Source: Crocodylus rhombifer (taxonomy: Eukaryota > Chordata > Crocodylia > Crocodylidae). From it: DNA of 64,000 bases. Positions 11,760 through 24,800 of this stretch are shown piece by piece. The position numbers and the translations under genes are program-made. The notes beneath the pieces were generated by a model that saw only the letters and a list, made by a program, of their open reading frames with translations, ran no database searches and was not told where the DNA came from. The stretch spans positions 806,001 to 870,000 of the forward strand of contig JAVSML010021669.1 of the NCBI GenBank assembly GCA_038503035.1. The letters are read 5' to 3'. Position 1 is the first letter of the stretch. Every line of letters begins with the position of its first letter.

Positions 11760-13699
11760 GACAGGAAATAGGAGCCAAAATGTCCTGAAACAGCACCATA
11801 GAGGAATAACCTGTCTGGGGCATACTTCCTTCTATCGACACCATCTTTCCCAAATCTGAGCAAACCTCTCTTTGGAAATGTGAAACTGTCAAAGGCTTTA
11901 AAGGGGCAATTTGGGGAGTCTATGACACAGCAGAATTTTGAGTGGGAGCTAAAGTTTCTCTAACTTTTATCTTATCTCCTCCTTTGCATCCTGTATGCAT
12001 ACACCTTTGGGGAGAGAAAAGCAGAAGCTTCCTTCTTAGAAGGAAGTATGGAAGATCAGGCTGTTCTTTATCCTGAAGTATGTGGGGGGAGGCGAGGAAG
12101 GAGTGGGATATTCCTTCTTTTTTTCCTTTGGATTCTTTGGACTTTGTAGGCATGATCCCAAACCAGTTGACTTCCAGAGTCTTTTGATAGACCCTAAAGG
12201 AAGTTCCCTCAAGGCTGTAAAATCCCAACCCTATCTATAGAGGTCATTTTACAGAGGTTTGTTTTTTTTGGGGGGGGAGGGGGTTGTATGGCAGTTATGC
12301 TACTTTCTTTCCCCTCCCACCCAGGCTTTTTTTGTAGGGCATTTAGGACAATTTATACATAAGATTCAACAGCTTCTGAGCTGAGAAGTAGAGTACATGT
12401 TTAGAAACCCCAGATATTGCAGGAAAAATAATGATACAAAACTCAGATTCTGTTTCTTAGAAAACAAATCCTCATTTATTATCTTCATAAAATGAAAACG
12501 TTTAATCTTATGCCAGTGCTGTAAAAAAAGCTTGCCCTTATGGCCAGAAAAAGATAAGAGATCTAATGCTTTGTAAGGACTGAAGGGCGTGGCTCAGGCA
12601 TCAGTAACAAATGCTGAAAGAAAAAATGCTCTTTGTTCTGCAGTCAGGTGGGTTGGCAACTATTTTCACTCCATTCCTGGCATACATAATATCAAATGCA
12701 TTTAAAGATCTAGAAAGACTAATATGACGGAACCGCTGCAAATACAGTGAGCAGAGTCATCCTGAAATCGATATACTGTACTGTAATCGCCATTTTTATT
12801 CTGATTGTTAAAAGAAGGTTAAGTCTCAAAACATACCCTATTGAACCCAGCATTTTTATTTTGCATTCTAATTATATTGTTTTGATACAATTTCTCTCTC
12901 TCTCTCTTTTAATGGCCTACTGCTACATTAATGCTAAACTCAGTTGTACTGCAATTTCCATGGTTGTATATGAGAGCATTGGACCAAAGTGTGTGGCTAT
13001 TTCTTGTAAGTAAAGCTTACAAGAAGGGCTTGTTAGACATGGCACTCCTCCTGAAGCAGTTAAAAATAAAATAAATTTGAAGATTGCACTTTTAAAAAGG
13101 TGCCATTAGCACATTTATTTTTATTCTTTAATCAGAAAGAAAAAAATTAAAATATATTCAAGCTAATTTTGAAATTTTGAAAGGCTAAAGAAACAGACAT
13201 TATAACTAATGTAATTCTTTAGTATGTTTTTTTTTATCATTTTTTCCCCCCTCCATGTCTGTCCAGAGCTTTTGGTTAAGAGGTCAACACGTTAGTCCAT
13301 TCCCTTTTAAAAGAAAAAGCATTGTGAATAGAACATTGTGGCAAGACATTAATTTTCAGGAAAAAAATTAATAAGTATAAATGGAAAGGAAGAATCTTCT
13401 GCGTTGCTTGTGTACAGCAAGTTTGAACAAATACGCAAGCAAGTGATACAGAAAATGAGCAGAACGATGTAAATTCATTTTAGGTATAAAGGTTTTAAGG
13501 TTTATGAATTTTTATTTTGTCCATCTACATTTTCCTATCTTATTTTCTAAAACAGGCCATTTCTTTTCTATTAAGGGGGGGAAATCTATTTCAAATGTAT
13601 ATCATGACATTCCCCATAACTGTATGCTGGCCTGTGCACTACTAGTGACCAGCCCATCATTTCTCAGTAAAAAGAACCTTTCAGCTCGGTTACCTCCCG
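11760..13699. other. Non-coding DNA, no gene seen
   Basis: G-rich run at about 12,270-12,286, CT run at about 12,893-12,908, and a small perfect hairpin at 13,001-13,025 (arms TTCTTGTAAG and CTTACAAGAA, loop TAAAG). Open frames at 11,920-12,228 (minus) and 12,747-13,013 lack domains. Confidence 0.6.
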
Positions 13700-15090
13700 T
13701 AGAGAGCTAATTTTCCAGCAGTCAGGCTTGATCTGGATAAATAATTAGAGAGGGAGAGATGAAGACTATCACATCAGTGCTGTCTGTAATTCAGTTAATA
13801 TAACCAGACCCTGTGATTTCGTTTCTGCGGCATGCTTGCACGGTCTCAAAAGCTGCAGAGGCAAGCAGTAACAAAGCCAATCGGTTACATTTGTCTTGAA
13901 AGAATTAATGACACTTTTCATTCATTTATCGAAAGCAAGCAAACAGCTGCAGCATGCATCTGCAACATAAGAAGGTGACTCTTGACACATCCTCCTCCCC
14001 ACCCATATACACACAAAAATTCCTAATGCAGTTCATTCTGGTGTATTGTTACCTTTAAAAATACCACTTCCTTAGTTTGTGGGAGCTCCTGGTATTTTAA
14101 GTTGGGTAAAAATAAATATTTGGTCTTTTTTGAGCATAGCAAAAGCTGAAATGCTTAAGTTTACTGTCTGGCTTGTTAAGGTATGAAGGTAAATTTAATT
14201 AATAATTTAATAATAAGTTATATGGATGTCAACATGGAGTTAAATAAATATGTGTGTGTGTATATATGTATGTATATGTGTGTATGTATGCCTGTCTTAT
14301 TGCAAGAAGAAAAATTTTATATAAATGTAAGTCGCTGTCTCATACGAATGCTAAAGAAAACAAACTACGCTGATGCAAAACCTTTCAGAATATGTATGTT
14401 ATTGATGTTCACCATTCCTCCTACATATGTTGCTATCAAAGGGTTAAAAAAAAAGCCTTTAGTTCATTTTATTCCCAGTGGTAGCTCCATAGCATTCATA
14501 CATGGATCAGATAAAAATAGGTCAATATCTTTTGTGGTGGGTCTTTTGACACTTTGGTGCATGATTGCACTACACCTACCTCGAGGGTGAATAGACCCTT
14601 AGGAAATCCTTACATTAACAAAAATACAGCCTAGGGATACTTTAGGATCACATTCTTTTATTCATCAGCTAAATCAAAGTCCTGATGTGGAATATGTTGT
14701 CACTGAGTTAATCTAAATACTTTTAGTGTTGAGATCAGGATAAGTTCTGCTGTAGAAATAAACAGACTTAGTTAAGCATTTAAGTAATGTATGCACATCG
14801 GGGGTTAATTCTGTTCTTTATTGTGCATCATTTGTATAGAAAAATGCTCTAGCTGAAATTTTTTTCAGAACCTCATTAAAAAGAAAATCATATATTTGGG
14901 AACCGCCTTATGGCAGGAAGTCTTTGTCTGCCGGTTTGCTTTATTGCAGTTGTTTGCTGCCTTGAATCGATTTTTGGCTACCAAATCAGTATATTGAGGA
15001 TGATGGGGAAGGGGAGATGGGGGCGCATTCTGCAGTTAGAAAGACCAAGAAGCCGATTGCTGCCTCATGATTTTTGACCAGGAATTTCCA
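13700..15090 (+). promoter_or_regulatory. Candidate regulatory/conserved non-coding region
   Basis: This stretch carries more CpG and more transcription-factor-like words than its neighbours: AGCCAATCGG (13,875-13,884, CCAAT-like), CAGCTG E-box near 13,944, TAATTAG and ATTAATGA homeodomain-type cores. No transposon is recognised across most of it. It lies directly upstream of a TATA-like box and candidate exon. One sequence cannot show conservation, so this is an inference; a TG/TA microsatellite interrupts it at about 14,249-14,292. Confidence 0.25.
14249..14292. repeat. TG/TA-rich microsatellite
   Basis: Alternating TGTGTG and TATATG tracts with TATG steps. It produces a spurious open reading frame (14,183-14,590) whose central section is Cys/Val/Tyr/Met-rich because of the repeat. 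Confidence 0.8.
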
Positions 15091-15166
15091 TATTATAAAA
15101 AGGAAGAGGCTGCTTTTCAATATAATGGAGCCATTAACATCTATTAATAATGCAGACAGGGTAAGT
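15091..15166 (+). promoter_or_regulatory. Candidate TATA promoter with short first exon and splice donor
   Basis: TATAAAA at 15,094-15,100 is followed about 25-30 bp later by an ATG (15,125). The frame from it gives 12 codons, MEPLTSINNADR, ending exactly at a consensus donor (GACAGG then GTAAGT at 15,161-15,166). The spacing suits a TATA-driven alternative first exon. I do not recognise the peptide. Similar donor strings occur elsewhere in the window by chance (for example GCAG/GTAAGTC near 20,853, inside a repeat), so the arrangement is suggestive only. Confidence 0.25.
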
Positions 15167-15454
15167 AGCTGGAGTTGGAGCTCCCTGGGGGCCTCGTAAA
15201 ACAGATGTGCACTATATCTTCCCGGATCTGATAGCTGCTGGGGTCGAGGGGGTCGCTGTGGTTCCCGTTTATTTCCTCTGGCAGCGGTTTTCTAATTTAA
15301 GCACCTCTGTCTCTTGGCTACAGTAGCCTGCTGTGATGTGGAGGGGGGTGTACAGGCATTGTCATGCCTGGTGCCTGAAAAAGGGCACTGGCATAATCGT
15401 TAGTGCCTCAGTGCTGCTTACTACTTGTCTTACTCTTAAGCATTTTCTTCTCAG

Positions 15455-15511
15455 ATGCATTTGCTGGTGAGATGGTGGAGCTGGTTTCTTTTGTTGTTGT
15501 TGTGAAAAAAG
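15455..15511 (+). other. Candidate 57-bp exon (unproven)
   Basis: A pyrimidine-rich acceptor (CATTTTCTTCTCAG ending at 15,454) is followed by 57 bp and a consensus donor (AAAAAAG then GTAAGTG from 15,512). If joined to the candidate exon ending at 15,160, the frame runs 16 codons and meets TGA, so that transcript would have a very short coding part or be non-coding. A different phase is open through the segment and contains AFAGEMVELVSF. No transcript evidence is available here. Confidence 0.18.
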
Positions 15512-18500
15512 GTAAGTGTTTCTTCCTTCTCATAGAGTCACTAATTTTCTTTGCTTTGGAGAGGAAATAATTCAGCTAGCAAAGGAGCATGTACTATATC
15601 ATTTGACATCAGGTCTGCTTGGTGGCTGAAAATGTAATTGCCTTATTCCCTTTTTTAAGATTATGCTTTTCAGTTTTAATTGAGTATGTTCATGGTGGAT
15701 GTTCTGAATACAGAACTGCATAGAGAAAATTATAGTATTTCTACAGTGGTTCATGTCTGAGTTTCAAATGGTAGGCTTTGAGAACAGAAAATGTAAAAAA
15801 ATATATTAAATTCTTCCATATAATTTGCATTTCACACAATTATAGAGCATCAGTGAACAATGAACATTTTTTTATTTTGTCACACACACAAATGTGAGAT
15901 TCATATATCTGATCTCCCAGGTTTCAGACGGACTTTAGACAAAAATCCAACATAAATGTCTGTTACTCATGTGCAGTTAGATTGCAGTATAGCCTGTATG
16001 CATTTATAATACAGAGGTATGCACTTTTGGCTAGATTGTCACAGACCTAAAATAAATCCTGTTAATATCTTTATCTCCTTTTCAGTTTCTGAATAACCAA
16101 ATGTTATTGTTGAAAGTTCAGAAATGTGTGGAGTAATAGCAACTTCTCTGAAATGATCGTATAAGATAGCATCCCCTGTTATTATATATGCAAATAAATG
16201 TTAGTCTTTTGTTACAAAGGATACTTCATTGTATAGGGAGGCATTATTTCTGCTACATTTCCAACAGTATTGATTTATTTTCTCCCCTTCTTAAAGCCAA
16301 CTACACTTACATTTTCAGGGAAATACAAGATAAATAAGGTTTTCGGAAATGGTGGGGAACTTGATTAGAATTTTTTATAGTGAGGTGAAATCCAATTCTA
16401 TAATCACATAAAACCATCTTTGAAATAAGTTTTTTGCCCTTAAATTTCTAAATGTTGAAAAAAGTTGAATTGAATTCAAAGTAAAAATTGTGTTGGATAC
16501 TGAGTAAATGTGTGAAGTCCTCCTCCCTCTGTCCCATGCATCTAGCTACTGTGTATTAGCTTGCCTGTCCCTGCCAATCCAAGCCGGCTCCCCCCTAAAA
16601 ATACTACTGTACCATCATAGTGGAAGACCAAATAAATGTTAATAATTCAATTTCTTTTGTATAAAAAAACCCTCATGTACAGTGTATATGCCTCCCACCT
16701 TAATGTTCTCATAGTCTTTAAATTCCAATAATTTTGAATGTAAATCAGTAATGAAAAAACCTGACTTGTATTAAAAATCTGTATCTTTGGTTAGGTAGAA
16801 ACGAACATATAGTTTGTTTTGCTTTGCTTTTAAAAAAAATACATTTCCAGATTAGTTGCATGTTTTGTTTTTCAGTTTAGTTTTTTTCAATATATTGATT
16901 GTTATTTTCCTTATCTCTTTCTGCTACAATTGCAGGACACTGCTGAAATCTAACATGCTAGAATGTACTAAAAACCAATGACAGCTGAATAGATTAAACA
17001 ATAAAATATGCACTTAAAAAAAATGATACATTCAAATTAACTTTTTATTTCTAGCTAAATTTCGACATTGATTTAACCAGAGTTAATAAAGAGTTTTTTG
17101 CTGAAAAAAACTAATTGCATTGATTCATTTATAAAATTAAATTTACTAAAATAAAGGTAACATATTTGGGGAATAACACTGCTAGGAGGAAAATAAATAT
17201 AGAACATTTGTCCCAGTCATTGTGGGAGAGATCAATAACATGATTAGGTGCCAGATTCAAAAGAAAGATAAAATTATCTTGCTTTAATTAGATGATAAAA
17301 ATCAGTATTTTGCAAGTTTCAAAATCTCAAATATTTTTTAAATTATATACATTCATGTAATATCCATATTGCCAGATCTTTTAATGGAAATACTTAGGGC
17401 CTGATTCTACAGCCTTTGCCAGGTGGAGCGATATCTTACCTCCTGGTTCTGTCCTATTCATTCCAATAGGATTATCTTTGGATAATCAGTATGAGTAACT
17501 GGGGTAGAACTGGCTTGTCAATTATTGATTACCAAATATACATTAAAAGAAGAAATCAAGTCTTTGTTTTATCTGGTGTGAGGAAAGTGGTTTATCTGAA
17601 CTTTGTTTGAATTATTAATGGCAAATATTATATCCAGATAAGATAGATGTGAAAACTAAAGATATGTCATTTAAATATTTTTAATTTTTTATTTAATATT
17701 TCAGTTCTAACCTAATTGTTTGGAAAAAATCTGCCTTGTATACTATCCTCATATGAGGAGTATTTTTTGTGATATGATGAGGCTTATGAAATAGGTGTAT
17801 ATAATTATTTGTATATGTATTGTAAAATATGAATGATGTTTAAAGGTACTGGAAATGATAAAAAACAATAAAGTTAGTAATACATGTATACTTCTATTTT
17901 CAATTTAATAGAAACAAATTTAAAGAGAGAAAAATTGCTAAAAGTATAAATGTCTATATGAAAAGCATATTGATTTTTAAGAAATACACTACTAGAAATC
18001 TTGTTTCTGCATCCTTTTAGGGAACAAAGGAAAAATCCTCTTTCCTTTGTTAATGGTATATATTAGCCCTAACTCATTAGCTGCTGAGGATGGAGCTAAA
18101 ACATTGAAAGGTTTACAGATTGTGTACCTTCTGTTGACAAACCACACACATTCTCCATAAAATTTGTTGTATAGGAATATTTTATTATATTATTGTACTT
18201 ACATAGACACAAAGTATATAGTCCATGGGAATAGCTCCACTTAACCTTGTGTCAGAAAAACACAGAATTTTTTTCTATGTAATTTTTTTTTTTGTTAATG
18301 CCTTTGTATTGAGGAAGAATCGTCATGGCATTCCTAAACATCTAGAGAGACAGTCCTTATCTTTAGCAAAACCCCTGTATAAAATATAAATGCTTCATGA
18401 GATGTATAAGGGAGAATAGCAAAAAAAAGGAATATGTTATGGCATTAAGGGACTGAAATCAGTATGCCGTGTTTCAGTTTTAATTGTTTTTAGCATTATA

Positions 18501-20052
18501 AAGTACTGTAAATTACCTGGTTACATCTTTTCCTTTTATAAAATACCCTGTTTTTTCTTAAGTCAACAAAAGCCTGTAAGTGATTGTTCCTCTATCCTTT
18601 ACAAACATTCATGTTGGAAATATAAATTATTAAAATTCCCTCTTTTTTGGCATCTGTTGGTATATGTGCCTTTTTTTAAAATGATTTTTCTGCTAAATGA
18701 AAAGTTGTACATGTAACATTTTGGGATAGATTTTACCCTTCTTAACATTATAAAACTCTTGCTTGATTAGTTTTGCTTATTATCTGCAAATCTAGTGAAT
18801 ATCAGCAAATTAAGGATTTAAAGCATTCTGTCCCCTTAATTTAACTTTAAAGAACTGTTTCAAGGAATATTTCAATATAGTGTTTTATTTAGTGGCTACA
18901 AAAAATCCATAATTTTTAGAGGCGTACAAAATAATAATGAGAACATGTGCCTTGTTTAAAATATTTTTCATATGTTGTTTCTAGTAAATAGGAAAAAAAT
19001 TGAAAATGAACTGTATAGGATTTGTCTGTAGCTTTTCCTGTGTGTTTACTAATATGAACTGATTGCTTACTATAATTTGCTGATACTAACCTACAGTTTC
19101 GATATAGGCATGCTGAGGGAAAACTCAAATAGATTCATCTCTAAATATTAATGTCACTTACCACTCCTTGTAGAGAATAAACTGGAACATTAACTATTAA
19201 AGAACTTACAAGCTGCGCTGATGCCATTACAGTGAGAGAGAGTTTTTACCAGGGATCCTTCTTAACTGTACTATGCATAGAAAATGGAAGAGTTTCAGGA
19301 AAGAAACACCTCTATAAATTGCTTATTTATACTCATTTTGTCACCATTACGTCTACTATTCACTGATACCCATAATAACAAATTATTTTCTTGTGTTTCT
19401 CTTGGGGATTGTGCTGAAGGTATGGTTAAGGGTTTCATTAATGTCCTTGGGAGAGTGCTTGACTACTGGGAACTCTAAGGAAAACAGCACACTTTGAGGA
19501 TGGAATTTGTGCCCATCTCTGTGTTTAAGTAAATTATATATGGGGGAGTAGGTGGGGATAGAAGTTGGTGTCTATCTGAATTCAGAGTGAAAATACATTT
19601 GTATATACTTTATGTAGCTATAAAGTATTCTTGGTATCTTGGAATTTCAACTTTGGTACTTCCACCCCCACAATCAGAGAGCATTATGTAGATTCGTAGA
19701 GGGGTGCAAATATCTCTGGTTATTAAATATGCATAGACAGACAGGAGGTGGCATGTGGGGGTGTGCATATACACAATAGTAGAGACAACAGATGATGAAT
19801 TCTGATTGTAAACTACATATCTACATAGTATTATTAACCATATACATGCATTTGTTATATACCCTTGATCATTTTACTTGTGACCTGTCCGTTCATTCAT
19901 CTATGTAAAGACCACTACAAACTTTTCATACACCAACCATTTATACAAAATTAATCAAGTCAAGGAAATTTTTTCTCCTCTTTCTAAAAATAATGACTTT
20001 TCCTCTAAGTCATGTTGACCTGATGCCAGTAACAGGCTCCAGTGATGGTGTG
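15512..20052. other. AT-rich non-coding DNA, no gene seen
   Basis: Long AT-rich stretch with frequent stop codons in all frames. A degraded segment at about 17,396-17,480 (starting GGGCCTGATTCTACAG) resembles the palindromic GGGCCAAATTCT family. Otherwise I see no repeats, RNA genes or exons. Confidence 0.65.
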
Positions 20053-20060
20053 TTTTAAAT

Positions 20061-21804
20061 CAGAGGTCAGCAATCTATGGCCTGTGAATGGGATCCAGCC
20101 CACCAAGTGATTGCACCTAAGCCCACAAAGCTGGAACAGTGGCTGCAATTGTGCAGCAGGGGCAAGTGTCATGTTAGTGTTCCTCTGGTACATTTACTGT
20201 CCCTGTGCCCCTGAACAGCTTTTCTGCAGTGTTGCTTGCTGCCTCCCTCCTGGCTTTGTTCACATATTAGGGGCCTCATTACACATTTACACTATGAGCT
20301 GCTCAAATGTTGATCGGTGTTAGTGCTAGGTCGCACTTTTGGAGCAGTCACACATTCAGGCCAACAGCAGCCTGGAGAGCTGAAAGGTAAGAGTCCCCCT
20401 GCCCCTTGAGTCCCCACCCCCCTCTCCCTCCCTTATTTCTGGCTGATTGCACTGTCTATCCCAAAGGAGCAGGCAGGGAATGGTTAACCTGCCTGCCCAG
20501 CCACTTGCCACTGGGCTGCTGCAGCAGCCAGACAGGCAAGTTAAATCTTCTCTGCCTGCTCCCCTGGGAAAGACAGTGCAGGCAGCCACAAATAAGCTGT
20601 GGGGAGGGAGAGGGAAGAGGGGAAGGAGACAGGGTGGCAGTGAGCAGAGATCTCCATCCTAGTGGTTTTTAGAAATGTTCGGGAATTTTCTCTGCTAAGC
20701 ATCAGAGTTTTTCCTGGCACTTCCTGGCTTGCCCTAGCAAGGAGCTGCTTGGGGTGGGAGGAGGGCGATAGGAAGCAGAGGGCATCACCGGGATGTGCAC
20801 ACACGCACATAGCCAGCTAGGGTGGTGGGAGCAGCCCTGGCAACTGAATGCAGGTAAGTCTATGGAGGGTGGGAGTTGGAGGGCCGGGGCTTGGGGACTG
20901 TTTGTGGGGGTGTTCTGTGTGTGTGTGTGGCAGGGATGTGTGGATGGGATGCATGTGTGAAGTGGGGTGGGTGCCTGAGGCACTTGGGGAAGCTGCCCAG
21001 GCACTGGGACTGAAGTAGGGCAGGGGAGGTGCCTGCCCCTGCAGCAGGGAAAAGGGGCATGGGGGTCCCTTTGGGGGCAGCAGGGAGCTGCATGGCCAGG
21101 CCAGCAGCACAAGGGCTAGTGCATGTGCTCACAGGGGCGGAGCAGCAGAGAGATGCTGCAGGGCTGAGGTGAACAGGGGGCTGCACGTTGGGAGTGAGGG
21201 GCACCGCCAGGGCTGGGGCAGCTGTGGCTTGGGAGTTAAGGGCACCAGGGGAGGCGGAGGAGTGTGGGTCCAGAGCATGGGACACAGGCAGTGTCAGAGG
21301 CTGTGGATCAGGAGTGAGGAGCAACAGCAGGGCTGCGGGGCTATGGCTTGGGAGCGAGGGTCAGGGCGTGGGCATATCACTGCCCCCCCTCCCCCACCCC
21401 CGGACAGATGTCCTTTTTTTGAAGCTGGAAATATGGTGACCCTAGGTTACACATTAGTTTAACTTGGATCAAAGATAATCCTGACCCAGAGTGGTGTAAC
21501 TGTGAACACCTAACGAGTGCTTGAAACAGGTTTCAGGTGTTAATATGTAGACAATCCAGGTGTTAAGAACTCCAGGAGCCACCCAGATTTACCACTAACA
21601 AGGCCCTTACTGCAGCCATCACTTCTCTCACTGCCCATCTCTAGTGAAAGCCAGTGGGAATCAGTGGTAAGGGGCAGTAACAGCATCAGCTCGAGGGGGG
21701 GTGGGGAGCTGGGATGGCAACAAGTGACTTGGAGCAGTGCTGGGTCTCAAACATCAGCTTGCCTTCCAACCTAGCCTGCCACTGCTTAAAGTTTGCCAAC
21801 TCTT
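20061..21804. mobile_element. Probable composite hAT-like element with GC-rich core
   Basis: The left end CAGAGGTCAGCAATCTATGGCC matches the CAGGGGTCGGCAACC-type hAT end. A plausible but weak right end is GTTTGCCAACTCTT (to 21,804). Flanks TTTTAAAT and ATTTAAAC share six of eight bases. The interior is GC-rich, holds a long palindrome (20,421-20,613) and four spaced copies of a GGGAGTGAGGGGCACC-like unit (21,188, 21,228, 21,308, 21,348). It includes ATGGTGACCCTAGG (about 21,433), itself resembling another element's end, so several insertions may be stacked here. Confidence 0.4.
20421..20613. repeat. Long imperfect palindrome (about 190 bp)
   Basis: The left arm runs CCTCTCCCTCCC, TTATTTCTGGCTG, GCACTGTCTATCCCA, GAGCAGGCAGGGAA, GTTAACCTGCCTG. 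The reverse complement of the right arm gives CCTCTCCCTCCCC, TTATTTGTGGCTG, GCACTGTCTTTCCCA, GAGCAGGCAGAGAA, TTTAACTTGCCTG. The centre is GCTGCTGCAGCAGC (20,515-20,528), and the left arm has about 15 extra bases near the centre. The arms translate to similar peptides on opposite strands, which explains paired spurious open frames here. Confidence 0.85.
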
Positions 21805-24800
21805 ATTTAAACCATTATAACCGATAAGGGAGCATTACACAAATGGTGAAGAGAAGATCTTTTTCCCCTGGCCTTTGTAAATCCCAAAAGAGCTATCCTG
21901 ACCCGTACCCTTCAAGACTTCACAGGAATAGGTGAGAAATTTTTTTTAGGTAATTCTTAGAATTTTTTTCTTTCTGAGACCTCTGTGCTTGGTATGTCAC
22001 ATGATAGTAATATCTCAGGGGTCTGGCCTTCCCACAAGAAAAATTCAAAAAACAGGATTTTACAACCATTTTTATTAATATATAAACGTATACTTAAAGT
22101 AGATTTTTTTCTAACCATATATGATACATACAGATTATGCTGATTTGGTCTGCCACTCACTTGGGAACATTACACCTCACACAGGCGTGCTTTCAAATGT
22201 GTCCATCTCAGGCCCTTGCTGTTTAAACCTTTATGCCATACCACATCTTTCTGTATATGGATGCCTACATATCTTGCTATATATAAATACATGGGATTAT
22301 ATGTGCAGATTTTAGACAGTTCATGGCACAATGAAGTACAAGAGAGAGATTTTAAGTATACCTGCAGTTCTTCACCAAAACATCTTGTAGATAAAAAATG
22401 GAATAAGAGAAAGGAGACAATAAATTTCTGCCTTATTTTGTTTGGAAGTGTTGTGGGAAAAGAGGGTAGAAATGGAAAAGCAGGGACTTCTGGGAGTGTA
22501 TTCTCATCCTAGAAAAGAACTTGTGGACCAAATTATTTTGTTTTGTAGTCATATTATTAGTTTACTTGGTGTTTGGGTCCAAAGGACCAGATCCTTACTA
22601 TGTAAATTGCTGTTGCTTGGCTTAGTTTATCCTAGCAGAGGATTTGGCTTTAAGTACTTAATTCTGTCCCAATCCTATAAAGCACTGAGCAACTTCTGGG
22701 TCCAAAGGTATTGGGAGTGGGCTCTGGTTTCATGTTTCTGACGTCAAATTGAATATAAAATGGAATAATTGGAAAAATGCTAAGACCCATGCAGACTGGT
22801 GAAGTGATTGATAGTCTTACTTCATCTGTGAAGTTTTTTGAAATATATGTTGAAGGCTCCTTGCTGTCTCATGAAGTTAAACTTAACACCATTTTAATTT
22901 TGTAGTAGGAAGACTGGAGCACACAGATTTCCATATCAAAAGTGGAGTCAGCGGCCTATTAAGTACTGTAAGTGCTTGGTAATTGGCTTGATTAGGCTAA
23001 TATTAGCTCCCAGCAACACTTCAGTGACGTCGATTGTGACAACGGAAGTGACATTTTTGAATTGCTCCTATTTTCAGGAAGCATATCAATATTTGCTTAT
23101 CCTGCAGGCTGTGTAAAATACCACAGAGAGGGTGTCACATTTCTGGCACACAATATGCATTCCTTTTCCATATTCTCATTTATGTGGATTGTTAGATTTC
23201 CTGTAAAGCATAGGAGCTCTTAGACAAACAATACAACAGTGATGGCTTTCCTGTCAATAGCAGTACCCTGATTAAAAGAGTATGTTTAAAGATGCCCTAA
23301 ATTAGTTACCGGTGAAGATATTTACTGAGAAGAAAAATGTAATGTTGAAGACAAAGGAGGTAAGCAAGTAGCTTGACTGAGAAAACATGTCTAGGAAACA
23401 AATACGATGAGATAAAAAATTCAGTAATAGGGGATTAAATGTTTTCTATACAGTTTAACTGTCAAGTAACCTCTCTGTATGTTCAATAGCTGTCGAGCCA
23501 GTTTTACCTATTAAGAAAAGCAGCTCTCATTTATCAGTACATAAAGCCACACACAGCAACAGCTTTATCAACATGAAGCTAATACTATTTAGTGGTTTTC
23601 TCTCTAGAGTTCTGTACAAACTTTAACTGACCCCTACTTCAAATCTTTAATGTATTTTAATCTCCATTTGTCCAATGGCAAAATGGAGAAATTTTCTTTA
23701 GTATGCCTGGGCAATTTAATGACTGATCAGCCCTGTAACTCCAGAATTTATTGATTCCTCAAACTTCTGCTTGCACCAATCATTCTTGGGCTGAAATGTG
23801 ATAATAAAAATGATTGATCATATTTATAACATTGGGACTGTCCTATAAATGTGCAAATACAGACACTTCTAATTTACCTACTAACTTGATTAAGTATGCA
23901 TGCACCCTTATTCAAAGTATGAGTCTTATCTAGTCTTATCACATAGAAGCCACAATCACATCTTGCCAGCTACCTATCCATGACCGAGACTGCAGTTTAT
24001 GTATTATGTTGGCAAAATCTGTAATACACAAACCAAGTCACTTTCACCTTTGTAAAGTAATTAGGGAAGGTGAAAATATTAAAGGCCTTTAAGATGATAC
24101 TGTTGCTTTTCCTGAATGCAGTAGCCAATTATACAAGAAGCATCAGGAGAAAAAAAGGATAAAAATTCCCTCATCTGACTAAAAACAGGCCATTAAAGCA
24201 ACTTTCAAAAATGTCTCCCTAACAAGACCTGAGGAAGGGCACTTAGAAGAGATGATAGACAAGCTTTCAGGCACAAAGTCCAGTAAAAGCTGTCACCAAA
24301 AAAACTTGCTTCACTTAATCAAGAGCAGATGACTAAGTTTTCGGTGTGGAAAATCCATCTACTTATCCATTTTAGTATAATGATCCATATATATTCTGAC
24401 TAAACAGAAAAAGATGGAAGCTGCCTCAGCCTTTTCCAAGTCATGGTTACAGCGTATTTTCTAACAAAAAAAAGGAAGGGGAGGAGGCAATTTTACCAAT
24501 TCTTTTTGGTAGTTAATAAAGATAGTGTTGCCTATGCTCCAGATGATTTGATGTAGCTGAAACAGAATCTCTGTTTGTTATTGTCTGGACCACTGTAATA
24601 TAATGTAGAAACTACAGTATGATATCAGATAGAGAGTTCTGATTGTTCCTGATTGCCTAGAAATTGCATGCATACATTTATATTCCAGTTTCTCCACCTG
24701 TTATGTCTTGTCTTGCAGACTTGAAGGTCTTTGGGATAATAACTGATTTTTCTGTACACTTTTTCCACCATCTAACACAATGGCAGTTTGACCAATTTTG

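Noticed and set aside
14183..14590. 135-codon open frame on the plus strand
   Set aside because: Its first part translates a TG/TA microsatellite, giving a Cys/Val/Tyr/Met-rich string. No domain follows.
20853..20860. GCAG/GTAAGTC splice donor
   Set aside because: It lies in a GC-rich repeat with no matching acceptor or coding frame, and shows how often donor consensus occurs by chance here.
20860..21324. 154-codon Pro/Ser/His-rich open frame on the minus strand
   Set aside because: It lies in the low-complexity core of a composite repeat. Other frames on both strands are open over the same bases.
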